64,000 bases of DNA from Rhodoflexus caldus (GCF_021206925.1 NZ_JAJPRF010000018.1:1-64000), one strand, 5' to 3'. Positions 33,578 through 43,315 are shown, counted from the stretch's first letter. Translations and numbers: made by a program. The notes: generated by a model not told the origin, from the letters alone.

Positions 33578-35369
33578 TTGGAAGAAAAAAAGTTGCTTTG
33601 GTACCGCTTTCAGGCGCAGTTTTATCTTCTATTCGCACTTCGGCTTTGTAACCAGATTGTTTTTGCAACAACTCCAAACGACTTTCTAAAATCTGTGAGG
33701 ACATGGATACATGTCCACGCGCTGATTTGGATTTTGCGGCCTCGTCTCTACCTACCCCATTGTCTTCAACAACAACGATGAGTTGGTCGCCATTCAGGGT
33801 AAAATTGATGCGAAGCAAACCATTTTCTTGTATGTTTTTTAAGCCGTGTTCTACTGCGTTTTCAACCAGAGGTTGAAGCAGCATCACAGGAATCAGCAAT
33901 TCTTCGGTTTCCAAATTGCCATTCTGCTCAATTACATAGTCAAATTTATTGCCGAACCTGAGCTTTTGTAAATCTAAATAATTTGTCAGCATGACTATTT
34001 CATCGTCCAGCGTGGTAAACTCCTTTTCCGACTGTTCAAGCGTTTGCCGCATCAGTCGTGAAAATTTGGCGATATAATTTCCTGCTTTTTTGGGTTCATC
34101 TTTTACCATCACATCCTGCACGGCAGCCAGCGCATTAAAAAAAAAGTGCGGATTCATTTGCGCCCGCCGCCAGCGCTGCTGTGCAAGTAAAAGGTCATAA
34201 CGGGTTCGCAACTGCTTGTTGTTCAGGAAGATATAAACCACTGCAATCAGCAATACGGCAATAATGATGCTGCCTGCCAGCAATGCGTTCCGACGGTCTA
34301 ACGCCAGTTGCTGAATGGCTGCTTCCTGTTCTAATGCCTGAATTTCATTTTCCTTCACTTCCAAATCAAAGGCTGCCTGCAACTCCGCCACTTGTTTGCT
34401 GCGTTCGGTATTAAAAACACTGTCGGAATACTGTTTGTGCAACCTGTGCCAGCGGAAGGCAGAGCGAAAGTCTTGACGGATGGAATCCAGCATGGCATAT
34501 GTATTGTAAAGCCGTGCCAGCTCGCGCACGGCACCGATTTGCTTGGCTTCTTTGATACCGTCTTCCAAATACTGCTCGGCCAGTGCATAGTTGCCGCTTT
34601 CCATGTACTTTTCGCCGATATTGTTGTAGGAAAACACCATCAGGTAGCGATTGCCTAAGGCTTTCTCAATCTCCAATGCCTCCAAATAGTATTTGAGTGC
34701 CTGCGATGTTTTGTTCATTTTTTCATAAACGCCGCCCAGAAAATTCAGCGCATAGGCCTCGCCGGACTTATTGCCCAGTTGCCGGTGCAGGGCAAGCGAA
34801 CGTTCTACGTAAACAAGCGCTTTGTCAGGCTGTCCCAACAGGTTGTAAAGGTTGCCAATGTTACCTGTGATGATGGCTATCGGAAAAGGCTCCTGCAATT
34901 TTTCCATGATTTTCAGTGCCCTGAACATGTAGTTAATCGCTTGTTTGTAGTCTTTCATATCTTGATAAACAGCGGCTATGTTGTTCAGGGCGCGGGCTGT
35001 TCCCTTGCGCTCGTTGAGTTTTTCATACAAACGGGCAGACTCCTGCAAGTAACCCAATGCCTCCTTGTGCTGCGACTGGTCGCCAAGCAGCGAGCCAAGT
35101 CGCATGGCAGCATCTGCCGTGCTAAATGCCCGATTCTGTTCTTTGGCAAGCCGATAAGCCTCTTTGCAATTGATAATGGCATCTTTGTAATTCCCTTGTT
35201 CGGTTTGGAGGGAAGCCAATGCAATCAGCGTTTGTATTTTTACGGTATCGGTGTCGGAAAGGGACGTTGCAACCTGTTGCAAACTGTCAATTGCAGGCTG
35301 TTGTGCTTGCAGGGCAGCACTTGAGAAAAGCATCCACAAGCCAAAGATTATCCGATTTAACTGTTTCAT
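33564..35369 (-). CDS. TPR sensor histidine kinase, LytS/His_kinase type
   Basis: A 601-residue kinase from the ATG at 35369 (MKQLNRII). A signal peptide is followed by about seven tetratricopeptide repeats (about residues 40-330) and one membrane span (about 355-375, AGSIIIAVLLIAVVYIFL). The His_kinase domain carries His408 in QMNPHFFFNALAA, and an HATPase domain ends near VEDNGVGRDEAA. The histidine motif is the LytS/YehU kind, whose partners are LytTR regulators. Exactly such a regulator starts divergently 89 bases away, so the two are a pair. The TPR region probably senses a periplasmic protein. Confidence 0.92.
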   Translation of the reverse strand: MKQLNRIIFGLWMLFSSAALQAQQPAIDSLQQVATSLSDTDTVKIQTLIALASLQTEQGNYKDAIINCKEAYRLAKEQNRAFSTADAAMRLGSLLGDQSQHKEALGYLQESARLYEKLNERKGTARALNNIAAVYQDMKDYKQAINYMFRALKIMEKLQEPFPIAIITGNIGNLYNLLGQPDKALVYVERSLALHRQLGNKSGEAYALNFLGGVYEKMNKTSQALKYYLEALEIEKALGNRYLMVFSYNNIGEKYMESGNYALAEQYLEDGIKEAKQIGAVRELARLYNTYAMLDSIRQDFRSAFRWHRLHKQYSDSVFNTERSKQVAELQAAFDLEVKENEIQALEQEAAIQQLALDRRNALLAGSIIIAVLLIAVVYIFLNNKQLRTRYDLLLAQQRWRRAQMNPHFFFNALAAVQDVMVKDEPKKAGNYIAKFSRLMRQTLEQSEKEFTTLDDEIVMLTNYLDLQKLRFGNKFDYVIEQNGNLETEELLIPVMLLQPLVENAVEHGLKNIQENGLLRINFTLNGDQLIVVVEDNGVGRDEAAKSKSARGHVSMSSQILESRLELLQKQSGYKAEVRIEDKTAPESGTKATFFLPIKHR

Positions 35370-35458
35370 GTCGGTTTTTTGGTGCAATTTAGCCATTGGA
35401 ACACTTTTTGGCTACTGTTTTCAGTAATCACAAAACGACGCACAGCATACAAAACCCT

Positions 35459-36211
35459 ATGAAAATTGCCATTATAGACGACGAGGCACACCACCGAAGC
35501 TATTTGAAAGAACTCTTGGCCGATTGCGCATCTGCCATGCAGTTGGTAGGCGAGGCAGACAGTGTGTCGTCTGGAATCAGTCTGATTCGCGAGACAAGGC
35601 CAGATATATTGCTGCTCGACGTTGAAATGCAGGATGGCACAGGCTTTGACCTTTTACAAAAAATACAGCCCGTTGAGTTTCAGGTAATTTTCACTACTGC
35701 CCATCAATCATTTGCTATTCAGGCGTTTAAGTTTAGTGCGATTGACTATTTGTTGAAGCCTGTTGAGAACAATGAATTGGTAACTGCCTTGCAGCGCGCC
35801 TCGGAAAACAAGCGATTGAGCGATGTGCAAGTACAACTGACCGCACTGATGGGTAACATCCAAAGCCTCAGCAATGAGCCGCGCAAAATTGTTTTGAAAG
35901 ATGCGGAAAATATACATCTGGTAGCTATCAGCGATATTATTCGCTTGGAAGCCGCCAACAACTACACCTTGTTTTGTTTGGCCGACCAGCGCAAAATCAT
36001 CGTTTCCAAAACATTAAAAGATTATGAACGCCTGTTGGAAGAACATTTTTTCTTTCGTTGCCATCAGTCGCACCTGATTAACTTGCACTATTTGCAACGC
36101 ATCGGCAAAAAAGACGGCGGCAGCGTAATCATGAAAGACAATTCGGAACTTCCGCTGGCTATCCGCAAACGCGATGCCCTGATAGAACTGTTAGAAAAAA
36201 TGTTTTCCTGA
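35459..36211 (+). CDS. LytTR-type response regulator
   Basis: A 250-residue regulator from the ATG at 35459 (MKIAIIDDEA); a further in-frame ATG at 35396 adds 21 poorly conserved residues. The receiver domain has the acidic pocket Asp7 and Asp8, phospho-acceptor Asp54 in ILLLDVEM and Lys100 in DYLLKPVE. The C-terminal LytTR DNA-binding domain (about residues 145-245) has the pattern RLEAANNYT ... FFRCHQSHLINL. Its kinase is the divergent LytS-like gene. LytTR proteins usually bind paired direct repeats, so their shared gap is a natural target. Confidence 0.93.
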   Translation: MKIAIIDDEAHHRSYLKELLADCASAMQLVGEADSVSSGISLIRETRPDILLLDVEMQDGTGFDLLQKIQPVEFQVIFTTAHQSFAIQAFKFSAIDYLLKPVENNELVTALQRASENKRLSDVQVQLTALMGNIQSLSNEPRKIVLKDAENIHLVAISDIIRLEAANNYTLFCLADQRKIIVSKTLKDYERLLEEHFFFRCHQSHLINLHYLQRIGKKDGGSVIMKDNSELPLAIRKRDALIELLEKMFS

Positions 36212-36223
36212 AAATTTCCCAGT

Positions 36224-37117
36224 ATGAAAAGCCTCGTTCGCCTGACGGCGGCAGTTGTGCTGACAATGGTTGCATTGAGCGCAAATGCCCAAATTAACAA
36301 ACAGAAAATCAACGAATTACTACCCGGCAAGCGCTGGGCATTGGCACTTTACATCGTACAAAGCTCATTGGGGGCGGATACTATTTTGCGCGTACACGAC
36401 TGCGCCAATGAATTTCTGGAAGTAATGCCCAACGGCACTTTTCTTTCTTCCAATTTGCGCAAAGCAGGTACTTGGCAAATTATGGACGATTCTACGGTTC
36501 TTTTCAAAAAACCTTCGGGGGCAAAGCTCATGCTGGCAAAAATCAACTATCTGACAGCAGACAGCCTCACCATTACCGACTTTGCCAAAAACAAGGACGC
36601 TTTTGTGCAAACCTTTAACAAATGCCGCGCCGATGATGCCACCTTTGTAGATTCGCGCCCCGAGTTCAGCCTGCTGGAAACTTGGTCGGTTATTGCAGGG
36701 GCACAGTACTTCCGCGCCGGATTTGCCGAGTTGGGCATCGCACGAGGCGACCTGACACTTTGGAACAGCCTGCTGTACTCCTACGGCGCACATGTGGAGT
36801 TAGCCCCGTGGAACAATATTTACGGATTAATGGCGCACGGATGGATAGAAGACAAGCGATTCCTGTTTGGCGGAGCCGTGGGTGCGTACAACGACACCAA
36901 ACATACATATGTTGCATTTCGCCCCTCGTTGGGCTTCACAGCCAAGCAGTTGCTGCCCAAGGGCTACTCCCTGCATCTGGCTTACGGTTATAACTTCATC
37001 ATCGGCGAACAGCGAAACAATAACATCAACCTGCACAATATTTCCCTGCGCGTGCGCATTCCGTTCAGCAAGCAGGAAAGAAAAGTGCGCCGCTTTGAAA
37101 ATCAGGAATATGAATAG
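36224..37117 (+). CDS. Secreted or outer-membrane protein of unknown function
   Basis: A 297-residue protein with a Sec signal peptide (LTAAVVLTMVALSANA, cut before QINK). The first half (to about residue 135) looks like a lipocalin- or META-like beta domain (GTWQIMDDSTVLFKKP). The second half has amphipathic strands (SVIAGAQYFRAGFAELG, YSLHLAYGYNFIIG) and a final strand NISLRVRIPF that suggests a small outer-membrane barrel. I do not recognise the family. It starts 12 bases after the LytTR regulator stop and may share its transcript, making it a possible target or output of that system. Confidence 0.7.
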   Translation: MKSLVRLTAAVVLTMVALSANAQINKQKINELLPGKRWALALYIVQSSLGADTILRVHDCANEFLEVMPNGTFLSSNLRKAGTWQIMDDSTVLFKKPSGAKLMLAKINYLTADSLTITDFAKNKDAFVQTFNKCRADDATFVDSRPEFSLLETWSVIAGAQYFRAGFAELGIARGDLTLWNSLLYSYGAHVELAPWNNIYGLMAHGWIEDKRFLFGGAVGAYNDTKHTYVAFRPSLGFTAKQLLPKGYSLHLAYGYNFIIGEQRNNNINLHNISLRVRIPFSKQERKVRRFENQEYE

Positions 37118-37152
37118 TCAAATCCGTTTATCTTTGGCATTTTAAGCGAACT

Positions 37153-38088
37153 ATGTTACGAGATTCTGTACGTGTGTATGCGCCTGCAACGGTTGCCAAC
37201 GTTGCCTGCGGGTTTGATGTGCTTGGTTTTGCCCTCTACGAGCCCGGCGACGAAATAGTGATGCGCAAAACCAACAGCGATAAAACGGAAATTGTACTGA
37301 TTACGGGAGACGGCGGCAAACTCAGCCGCGATGCTTCTAAAAATACGGCCGGTGTGGTAGTGGATGCGTTTTTGCAACATATCGGGCAAAAAACGGGCAT
37401 TGCCATAGAGTTACACAAGAAAATGCCGCTTGGCAGTGGTCTTGGTTCCAGTGCGGCAAGCGCCGTAGCAGCCCTTTTTGCCATCAACGAACTGATGGGG
37501 CAACCCCTGACCCGTTTGGAAATGCTGCCCTTTGCCATGGAGGCCGAGCGACTTGCCTGTGGTGCTGCCCATGCGGATAACGTAGCACCGTCTTTGTTGG
37601 GCGGCTTTACCCTTGTGCGCAGCTATGAACCGCTGGATGTTATCAAACTCAACACTCCGCCCGACTTGGTGGCTACCGTTGTGCACCCACACATAGAAAT
37701 CCGCACGGAAGATGCCCGCAGCATTCTCCGCAAATCCGTAACGCTTAAAGATGCCATCATACAGTGGGGCAATGTGGGCGGTTTGGTGGCAGGGCTGCTC
37801 ATGTCGGACTATGCGCTGATTGGCCGTTCGCTGCACGACCAGATTGTAGAGCCTCTGCGCGCGCTGCTGATACCTAATTTTGCGCAGGTAAAAAAAGCAG
37901 CCATGCAGGCCGGGGCATTGGGTTGCAGCATTTCGGGGTCAGGCCCTTCCATATTTGCCCTTAGCACATCGCACGAAACAGGGCAGCGCATCGCAGATGC
38001 CATTACTGCCGCTTTTGCAGAGGTTAATATCGCTACGGACTGCTACGTTTCGCCTATCAACGCCGAAGGGCCGCGCCTGCTGGATTAA
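37153..38088 (+). CDS. thrB: Homoserine kinase
   Basis: A 311-residue GHMP-family kinase that phosphorylates homoserine in threonine synthesis. It starts with the typical VRVYAPATVANVACGFDVLG segment. The ATP-binding glycine loop is PLGSGLGSSAASA, and the late GCSISGSGPSIFAL motif is also complete. Length is standard. In many Bacteroidota thrB lies between the thrA-type aspartokinase and thrC; here neither is adjacent, so the pathway genes are split. The upstream neighbour ends 35 bases earlier and the next gene starts 76 bases later. Confidence 0.95.
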   Translation: MLRDSVRVYAPATVANVACGFDVLGFALYEPGDEIVMRKTNSDKTEIVLITGDGGKLSRDASKNTAGVVVDAFLQHIGQKTGIAIELHKKMPLGSGLGSSAASAVAALFAINELMGQPLTRLEMLPFAMEAERLACGAAHADNVAPSLLGGFTLVRSYEPLDVIKLNTPPDLVATVVHPHIEIRTEDARSILRKSVTLKDAIIQWGNVGGLVAGLLMSDYALIGRSLHDQIVEPLRALLIPNFAQVKKAAMQAGALGCSISGSGPSIFALSTSHETGQRIADAITAAFAEVNIATDCYVSPINAEGPRLLD

Positions 38089-38164
38089 ATTTTCTGTGAG
38101 CAGCGGTATTTTTGGTAACAAAATTGCCCTAAGAGTTTTCGTCTAACCAACCCAATAGCACAAG

Positions 38165-39799
38165 ATGACGCAAACTCGTACAATTTTCTATTGGCTCGCA
38201 GCCGGTCTGTTCTTCATTAGCCAGTCCCTGATGGCGCAAAATTGGGAAACCTTGTTCACGCAAGGGCAGCAGGCACTCGCAAAAAAAGACTATAAAACGG
38301 CTGTTTCAGCCTTAGAGCGCGCCTTGCCAAATGCCGAGCAGGAGTTCAAAACACAACATCCCAACTATGTTAAAACCCTCTACACGCTTGCAGAAGCCTA
38401 CAAAGGCATCAACGAAGCCAAAAAAGAGCGCACCTGTTACCTGACCATCCTCAACGTAAAAAAAGACCTGCGCGAAGAACGCACCAAAGAGTTTGCACAG
38501 TTGCAATTTCTGACTGCCGTTACTTACGTACAAACCAAAGAATACCCCAATGCCGAGAACTATTTCACCCAATCGCTATCATTGCAAAAGTCGCTGAAAC
38601 AAGACCAAACTGCCGACTTTGTTGTTACTCAACACGAATATGCCCGATTGCTGCGCCTGACCAATCGCTTAGACAAGGCAGAAGCACAATATGTACCTGC
38701 CTACGAACAAGGCATCAAATTGCTCGGCAATAAAAACCCGCGAATGGCAGAAATGGCAAGTGAGATGGCAGATGTTTACTTCCGCCTGAAAAACTACGAA
38801 AAAGCCAACGAGTTCTACCTGAAATGGATTGACCTTTGCAAAGCCCAGCAGATTCCGCCTGCACAATACTATACCGCCTACTATCAGTTGCACATGGGCT
38901 GTAAACTGCTTAACAAACCACAAGAGAGCATCCGATACGGCAATGAGTATATCAGCCATGTACAAACAAACAACGCAGGCAAACTCACGGAAGAACTTGA
39001 CAAAGTCATTAAAAACTATGCAGAGATGGGCGAATATGCAGCTGTTGCAGCAATGAGTCAGCAAAAAGCCAATGCCGTTAAATCTGCCCATACCGAGCAA
39101 AGCATGGAATATGCCTCTGCCCTTGCACAATTGGCAGCGGCAGAATTGCGCATCGGTAAAGCCAACGAAGCGGAAAACAACCTTAAAAAAGCTATTGAAA
39201 TCAGCAAAGCCAATAAGAAAACACCTGAGCATGAGGCAGTTTGCGTAGAGCAAATGGCAAAACTGGCCGCACTGTACAAGCAAACAGGCAATAAAGCCAA
39301 AACAGAAACTACCCTGCTGGAAGTAGCCGAACAAGCCAAAAAACTGAATGACAAACAGGTGCAATATGCCAAAGCCATAGATTCGCTTGCCTTTTACTAC
39401 TTGGCCATACCCGATTTTGCCAAAACCGACTCCTTGTTGAAGTTCAACATTGAACTGCGCAAGAAAAACCTCACCGATAAACATCCGGACTATGGTGCAT
39501 CGCTTGCCAATTACGCAGATTTCCTGATTGCGCAAAATAAGCTCGAGGCAGCCGAACCCCTCCTGAAACAGGCCAACCTCATAGATGCCAACTATCACGG
39601 CAGAGGCAGCCTCGAGTATACCCTCAGCACGCTCAAACTGGCAGATTTGGCAGCCTTGCGCAAAAACTATCCGGAGGCCATGCGCCTGTACAGAAGCATG
39701 TTAGACAATCAGCGTAAACTGCAAGGCGAGCAAAGCCCTGCTTATCAGGCAACTCTGAAAAAGATTGCAGACATTAACGCAGAGATGAATAAAAAGTAA
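38165..39799 (+). CDS. TPR-repeat secreted protein
   Basis: A 544-residue protein with an N-terminal signal peptide (FYWLAAGLFFISQSLMA, then QNWETL). It contains about ten helical repeats of the tetratricopeptide/Kinesin-light-chain kind: AKKDYKTAVSALERALPNAE, KNYEKANEFYLKWIDL and KNYPEAMRLYRSMLDNQRKL are clear. Coding strand composition is rich in Gln, Lys and Ala. There is no catalytic domain. It probably acts as a periplasmic scaffold, as do many Bacteroidota envelope TPR proteins. It is followed 67 bases later by a secreted repeat protein on the same strand. Confidence 0.82.
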   Translation: MTQTRTIFYWLAAGLFFISQSLMAQNWETLFTQGQQALAKKDYKTAVSALERALPNAEQEFKTQHPNYVKTLYTLAEAYKGINEAKKERTCYLTILNVKKDLREERTKEFAQLQFLTAVTYVQTKEYPNAENYFTQSLSLQKSLKQDQTADFVVTQHEYARLLRLTNRLDKAEAQYVPAYEQGIKLLGNKNPRMAEMASEMADVYFRLKNYEKANEFYLKWIDLCKAQQIPPAQYYTAYYQLHMGCKLLNKPQESIRYGNEYISHVQTNNAGKLTEELDKVIKNYAEMGEYAAVAAMSQQKANAVKSAHTEQSMEYASALAQLAAAELRIGKANEAENNLKKAIEISKANKKTPEHEAVCVEQMAKLAALYKQTGNKAKTETTLLEVAEQAKKLNDKQVQYAKAIDSLAFYYLAIPDFAKTDSLLKFNIELRKKNLTDKHPDYGASLANYADFLIAQNKLEAAEPLLKQANLIDANYHGRGSLEYTLSTLKLADLAALRKNYPEAMRLYRSMLDNQRKLQGEQSPAYQATLKKIADINAEMNKK

Positions 39800-39866
39800 A
39801 ATTTATGACACAAAGATGCGTTATACATCTGTAAACGACGATTACAAACCTCAATGAGATAATCCG

Positions 39867-41048
39867 ATGGTACAAAAAGTTTTATTTTTTTGCTGTTTTT
39901 TTCTAAAAATCTCCCTTGCGCTATTTGCGCAGGAGTCCTCTCAGTTAGAAAATGTGCGGGTACTTCTGGACGGCGGCAATAAGTACACCCAAAGCGGTGT
40001 TGTTACACTCAAAATTGAAGCAGCAGGAGCCCGCCAAATGATGGTGAGCCGTTTCCCCAACTTAGACGGCGCAGAATGGAAAGAATTTCAAAGCGATTAT
40101 GGGCAAATCAATCTGGGGAACGATGAAGGCGAAAAAAAGGTATATGTAAAACTGAAAGACAAATACGGCAACGTAACCGCCCCCATAGAAGCTACCATCA
40201 CGTTAGACCGCACGCCGCCCAAAAATCCGAAAATTGCCATCAATGCAGAGGGCGGTTTTGTGAACAACCCCGAAAGATTGGTCAGCTTAGAGCTTCAGGC
40301 CGAAGAAGCTAAGTATATGATGCTCAGCAATGTATCTACTTTTAAGGATGCACGCTGGCAAATCTATCGCACCACTTTGCCCAACTGGAAATTAGAACCC
40401 GGCGACGGGCTGCGCAAAGTGTTTGTCAAATTCAGGGATGAAGCCGGCAATGAATCAGCCGTTGCCTCTGCCGAGATTTTTGTGGATGCCATCCCTCCCG
40501 TTGACCCGCGCATCACCATCAACGGCGACCAGAAATTCACCACCGATATCAACGGTAAAGTATCGCTTGCCATTTTTGCCCGAGGAGCCAACGATATGAA
40601 AGTCAGTGAAAAAAGTGACTTTTCCGATGCCGAGTGGCAACCCTATAAAACCACGATGGAATGGAAATTTGATTCGGAAAAACAAGGCGTGCGCACCATT
40701 TATGTCAAGTTTCGCGACCAAGCACAAAATGAATCGGGCGTAGCTTCCGACAACATCATTTTAGACAACATGCCGCCTGAGGATTGCAGCGTAGTTATTA
40801 ACGGCGGCGCTAAATATGCCGAAGACCCGGACAAGTTCGTAGAGTTAAAACTCTCTGCCAAAGGTGCGTTGTTTATGATGATTAGCAACCACCTCAACTT
40901 TGCCGGTGCGCGCTGGGAGCCTTTCAGAGAAACCGTTAAATGGAAACTTACCGGCGAAAATGGTGAAAAAACGGTTTACGTGCGTTTCAAAGACGAATAC
41001 GGCAACGAAACAGGTATCGTAAAAGCAAGTATCATTCTTGCGATTTAG
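39867..41048 (+). CDS. Secreted protein of four tandem beta-repeats
   Basis: A 393-residue protein with a signal peptide (VLFFCCFFLKISLALFA, cut near QESS) and four repeats of about 92 residues starting near residues 28, 118, 212 and 304. Each repeat opens with an I-N-G/A-G strand, continues with a hydrophobic strand ending MMLSN- or MMISN-like, then W-x-x-Y/F, and closes with KVYVKF-x-D-x-x-GN-E. Such Ig-like adhesive or carbohydrate-binding repeats occur in Bacteroidota surface proteins. No T9SS sorting domain or lipobox is present, so it may be periplasmic. A strong terminator follows. Confidence 0.8.
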   Translation: MVQKVLFFCCFFLKISLALFAQESSQLENVRVLLDGGNKYTQSGVVTLKIEAAGARQMMVSRFPNLDGAEWKEFQSDYGQINLGNDEGEKKVYVKLKDKYGNVTAPIEATITLDRTPPKNPKIAINAEGGFVNNPERLVSLELQAEEAKYMMLSNVSTFKDARWQIYRTTLPNWKLEPGDGLRKVFVKFRDEAGNESAVASAEIFVDAIPPVDPRITINGDQKFTTDINGKVSLAIFARGANDMKVSEKSDFSDAEWQPYKTTMEWKFDSEKQGVRTIYVKFRDQAQNESGVASDNIILDNMPPEDCSVVINGGAKYAEDPDKFVELKLSAKGALFMMISNHLNFAGARWEPFRETVKWKLTGENGEKTVYVRFKDEYGNETGIVKASIILAI

Positions 41049-41057
41049 CAGCCTGCA

Positions 41058-41099
41058 AGCAAAATTAGCGATATGCTTTTTATCGCTAATTTTGCTTTT
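41058..41099 (+). terminator. Rho-independent terminator
   Basis: A 16-bp perfect stem (41058-41073 with 41081-41096), a 7-base loop and a short T stretch. It ends just before the ATG of the next gene at 41100, so that gene's transcript may begin inside or right after it. Confidence 0.85.
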
Positions 41100-41969
41100 A
41101 TGATGCAATACAAGTTTTTAAAATGGGCATTGGCCGCTATTTTTTGCATAAGCAACCTCGTGTTGCACGCACAAAATCTTCCCCTTGCCAGCCCCAAGTG
41201 TGAATACAGCCAAATAGTCGGTCTTACCAAAATCAGTATTCAGTACAGCCGTCCGAGCGTTAAAGGCAGAAAGATATGGGGGCAACTTGTCCCCTACGAC
41301 GTTACGTGGCGCACGGGTGCCAACGAAGCCACCGTTATCACCTTTTCGGACGATGTATGGCTCAACGATTTGCGAATAGCAGCAGGCAGCTACGCCCTCT
41401 ACACCATCCCGCACAAAAGAGGCGAATGGGATGTGATTCTCAACAAAAATTCCCGTTCATGGGGCACTACCGGCTTCCGCCCCGAAGACAACGTACTTTC
41501 CATTAAGGCACGCAGCCGCAAAGTACCTTTCACCGAAACGTTCAGCATAGATATTGAAAATATCACCCGAACAACGGCCTTACTGGTGATGACATGGGAA
41601 AAAATCGCTGTCAGCGTTCCCATTCGCGTAGAAGTGGATGAAAAAGTCAATAAAAATATCACGGAAGCCATTAAAACGGCAGGCGATAATTGGATAATTT
41701 ATGCCAATTCGGCAGAATACTGCCTGCGCAACAACATAAGGCTTGGTGAGGCGAAGCAATGGATAGATAGGGCCTTAGAACTCAAACCCAACAGTTTTTT
41801 CCCGCACTGGTTGAAAGCCGATTATGCAGCCCTGCAAGGCAACTTCAAAGAGGCTATTGTTTCGGCAGAAGAAGCCCTTCGCTTAGGAATTGCAGAAAGC
41901 GGCAGCAATTTTTTATACAAACAGGAGATAGAAAAATCAATCGCCCTATGGCGTTCTAAAATCAACTGA
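41100..41969 (+). CDS. DUF2911 family secreted protein
   Basis: A 289-residue protein from the ATG at 41100. A signal peptide (WALAAIFCISNLVLHA) precedes the DUF2911 domain, marked by ISIQYSRPSVKGRKIWG and DVTWRTGANEATVITFS, then GSYALYTIPHKRGEWDVILN. The C-terminal 100 or so residues look like a tetratricopeptide pair (WIDRALELKPNSFFPHWLKADYA). DUF2911 proteins are common in Bacteroidota, and their activity is unknown. The frame is open to an earlier ATG at 41073, but that overlaps the terminator stem. It runs into the hydrolase gene 31 bases later. Confidence 0.85.
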   Translation: MMQYKFLKWALAAIFCISNLVLHAQNLPLASPKCEYSQIVGLTKISIQYSRPSVKGRKIWGQLVPYDVTWRTGANEATVITFSDDVWLNDLRIAAGSYALYTIPHKRGEWDVILNKNSRSWGTTGFRPEDNVLSIKARSRKVPFTETFSIDIENITRTTALLVMTWEKIAVSVPIRVEVDEKVNKNITEAIKTAGDNWIIYANSAEYCLRNNIRLGEAKQWIDRALELKPNSFFPHWLKADYAALQGNFKEAIVSAEEALRLGIAESGSNFLYKQEIEKSIALWRSKIN

Positions 41970-42000
41970 TTATTTTGCCGAACCGTTCATACTGTACGCT

Positions 42001-42759
42001 ATGCAATATCAGATACATCAGGTAAAAGACTTCCGCTATATTGACGAAGGCCAAGGAGAAACCATGCTCCTGCTGCACGGGCTGTTTGGCGCACTCAGCA
42101 ATTGGGAACACGTAGTTGCCCACTTTTCCAATCGCTATCGGGTGGTGATTCCTATGCTGCCCATTTACGACATGCCTCTCACCAATGCAGGACTTGAAGG
42201 TCTTACTGCCTTTGTCGCCGACTTTTTGAAAGAAGTTCCGCTGGGCAAACTGACACTTTTAGGTAACTCGCTTGGCGGCCATATTGCACTGATTTTTGCC
42301 CTGAAAAACCCCTCTGCCGTTAAACGCATCATCCTTACGGGTAGCTCGGGGCTGTTTGAAAATGCCATGGGCGGCTCCTATCCCAAACGCGGCAACTATG
42401 AGTTTGTCAAAGAACGCGTAGAATATACTTTCTACGACCCGCACGTAGCTACAAAAGAGTTGGTTGATGAAGTTTTTGACGTTACCAAAAGTATCCCCAA
42501 GTGTATGCGCATGGTGGCTATTGCCAAATCGGCGCAGCGGAACAACCTCGCCAAAGAACTGGGGCACATTAAAGCCCCTACCCTGCTCATCTGGGGACTT
42601 AACGATACCATCACTCCGCCCAATGTGGCACATGAGTTTGACGAACTGATTCCCAATACGGAACTGCGCTTTATTGACTGCTGCGGACATGCTCCCATGA
42701 TGGAGCATCCCGAAATTTTTAACCAATATGTAGATAATTTCCTACTAAGAAACCCCTGA
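42001..42759 (+). CDS. Alpha/beta-fold hydrolase
   Basis: A 252-residue cytoplasmic hydrolase. The oxyanion region LLLHGLFGALSNW, the nucleophile elbow GNSLGGH (Ser), the acid in LIWGLNDTITPP and the final His in CCGHAPMMEHPE complete the catalytic triad. It belongs to the large esterase/epoxide-hydrolase/haloperoxidase class, and the substrate cannot be inferred. It precedes a LysM-like membrane protein by 2 bases, so translation is probably coupled. Confidence 0.88.
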   Translation: MQYQIHQVKDFRYIDEGQGETMLLLHGLFGALSNWEHVVAHFSNRYRVVIPMLPIYDMPLTNAGLEGLTAFVADFLKEVPLGKLTLLGNSLGGHIALIFALKNPSAVKRIILTGSSGLFENAMGGSYPKRGNYEFVKERVEYTFYDPHVATKELVDEVFDVTKSIPKCMRMVAIAKSAQRNNLAKELGHIKAPTLLIWGLNDTITPPNVAHEFDELIPNTELRFIDCCGHAPMMEHPEIFNQYVDNFLLRNP

Positions 42760-42761
42760 AA

Positions 42762-43304
42762 ATGAGTAGTGGAGAGTTTTCGTTGGAGCGCCTGATTACC
42801 ACCATTGCCGTCATGCTATTTACGCTGACCATCATTTTTTTATTTCTTGTCAATAAGTCGCAGTGGATAGAAGAAAAAAAGGTCATGGAATTTCGCTATG
42901 ACAGCCTTAAAATGGCACTGGGCGGCAAATCATGGAAAATGCAGGAAGCTCTTCGCTACGATTCGCTGCAAAAGCAGTACTTCCGCAACAATCGCTATGA
43001 CCCGCTGGTAAGCAACGGGTTTCGCATGTATGGCCTTTTTAAAGACTTTGACAACACCTACACCATCAGCGAAGTAGCGGAAAAATTTAACATATCCAAT
43101 CCCAAATCTATCAAGGTCAGCGAGGCCGACGGTGAAAACTGGTACATTGTGCCCGTCAAAGGCGTGCATTTGGTGCGCCCCAAAGAAACTGCTGCCTCTA
43201 TCGCACGCCTGTATTACCGCAACTCGGCGGACTCGGTGCTTATCAAGCAATTCAACCAAAAAATCAGCAGCGGGCAAATGATTTTTATTCCGTTTGAAAA
43301 ATAA
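42762..43304 (+). CDS. Single-span membrane protein, possible LysM-like domain
   Basis: A 180-residue protein with one N-terminal membrane helix (about residues 12-33, LITTIAVMLFTLTIIFLFLV) and a charged region after it. The last 60 residues (VKGVHLVRPKETAASIARLYYRNSADSVLIKQFNQ ... IFIPFEK) resemble a LysM peptidoglycan-binding domain in length and in the closing I-F-I-P strand, though I cannot be sure. It would sit in the periplasm anchored to the inner membrane. It is 2 bases after the hydrolase gene stop. Confidence 0.7.
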   Translation: MSSGEFSLERLITTIAVMLFTLTIIFLFLVNKSQWIEEKKVMEFRYDSLKMALGGKSWKMQEALRYDSLQKQYFRNNRYDPLVSNGFRMYGLFKDFDNTYTISEVAEKFNISNPKSIKVSEADGENWYIVPVKGVHLVRPKETAASIARLYYRNSADSVLIKQFNQKISSGQMIFIPFEK

Positions 43305-43315
43305 CCCCAAGTACA

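Noticed and set aside
38669-39598. A 309-residue minus-strand open frame opposite the TPR gene
   Set aside because: It is rich in Cys, Phe and Ile in a pattern that mirrors the Gln/Lys/Ala codons of the TPR gene. It has no start context and no domain, so it is a shadow.
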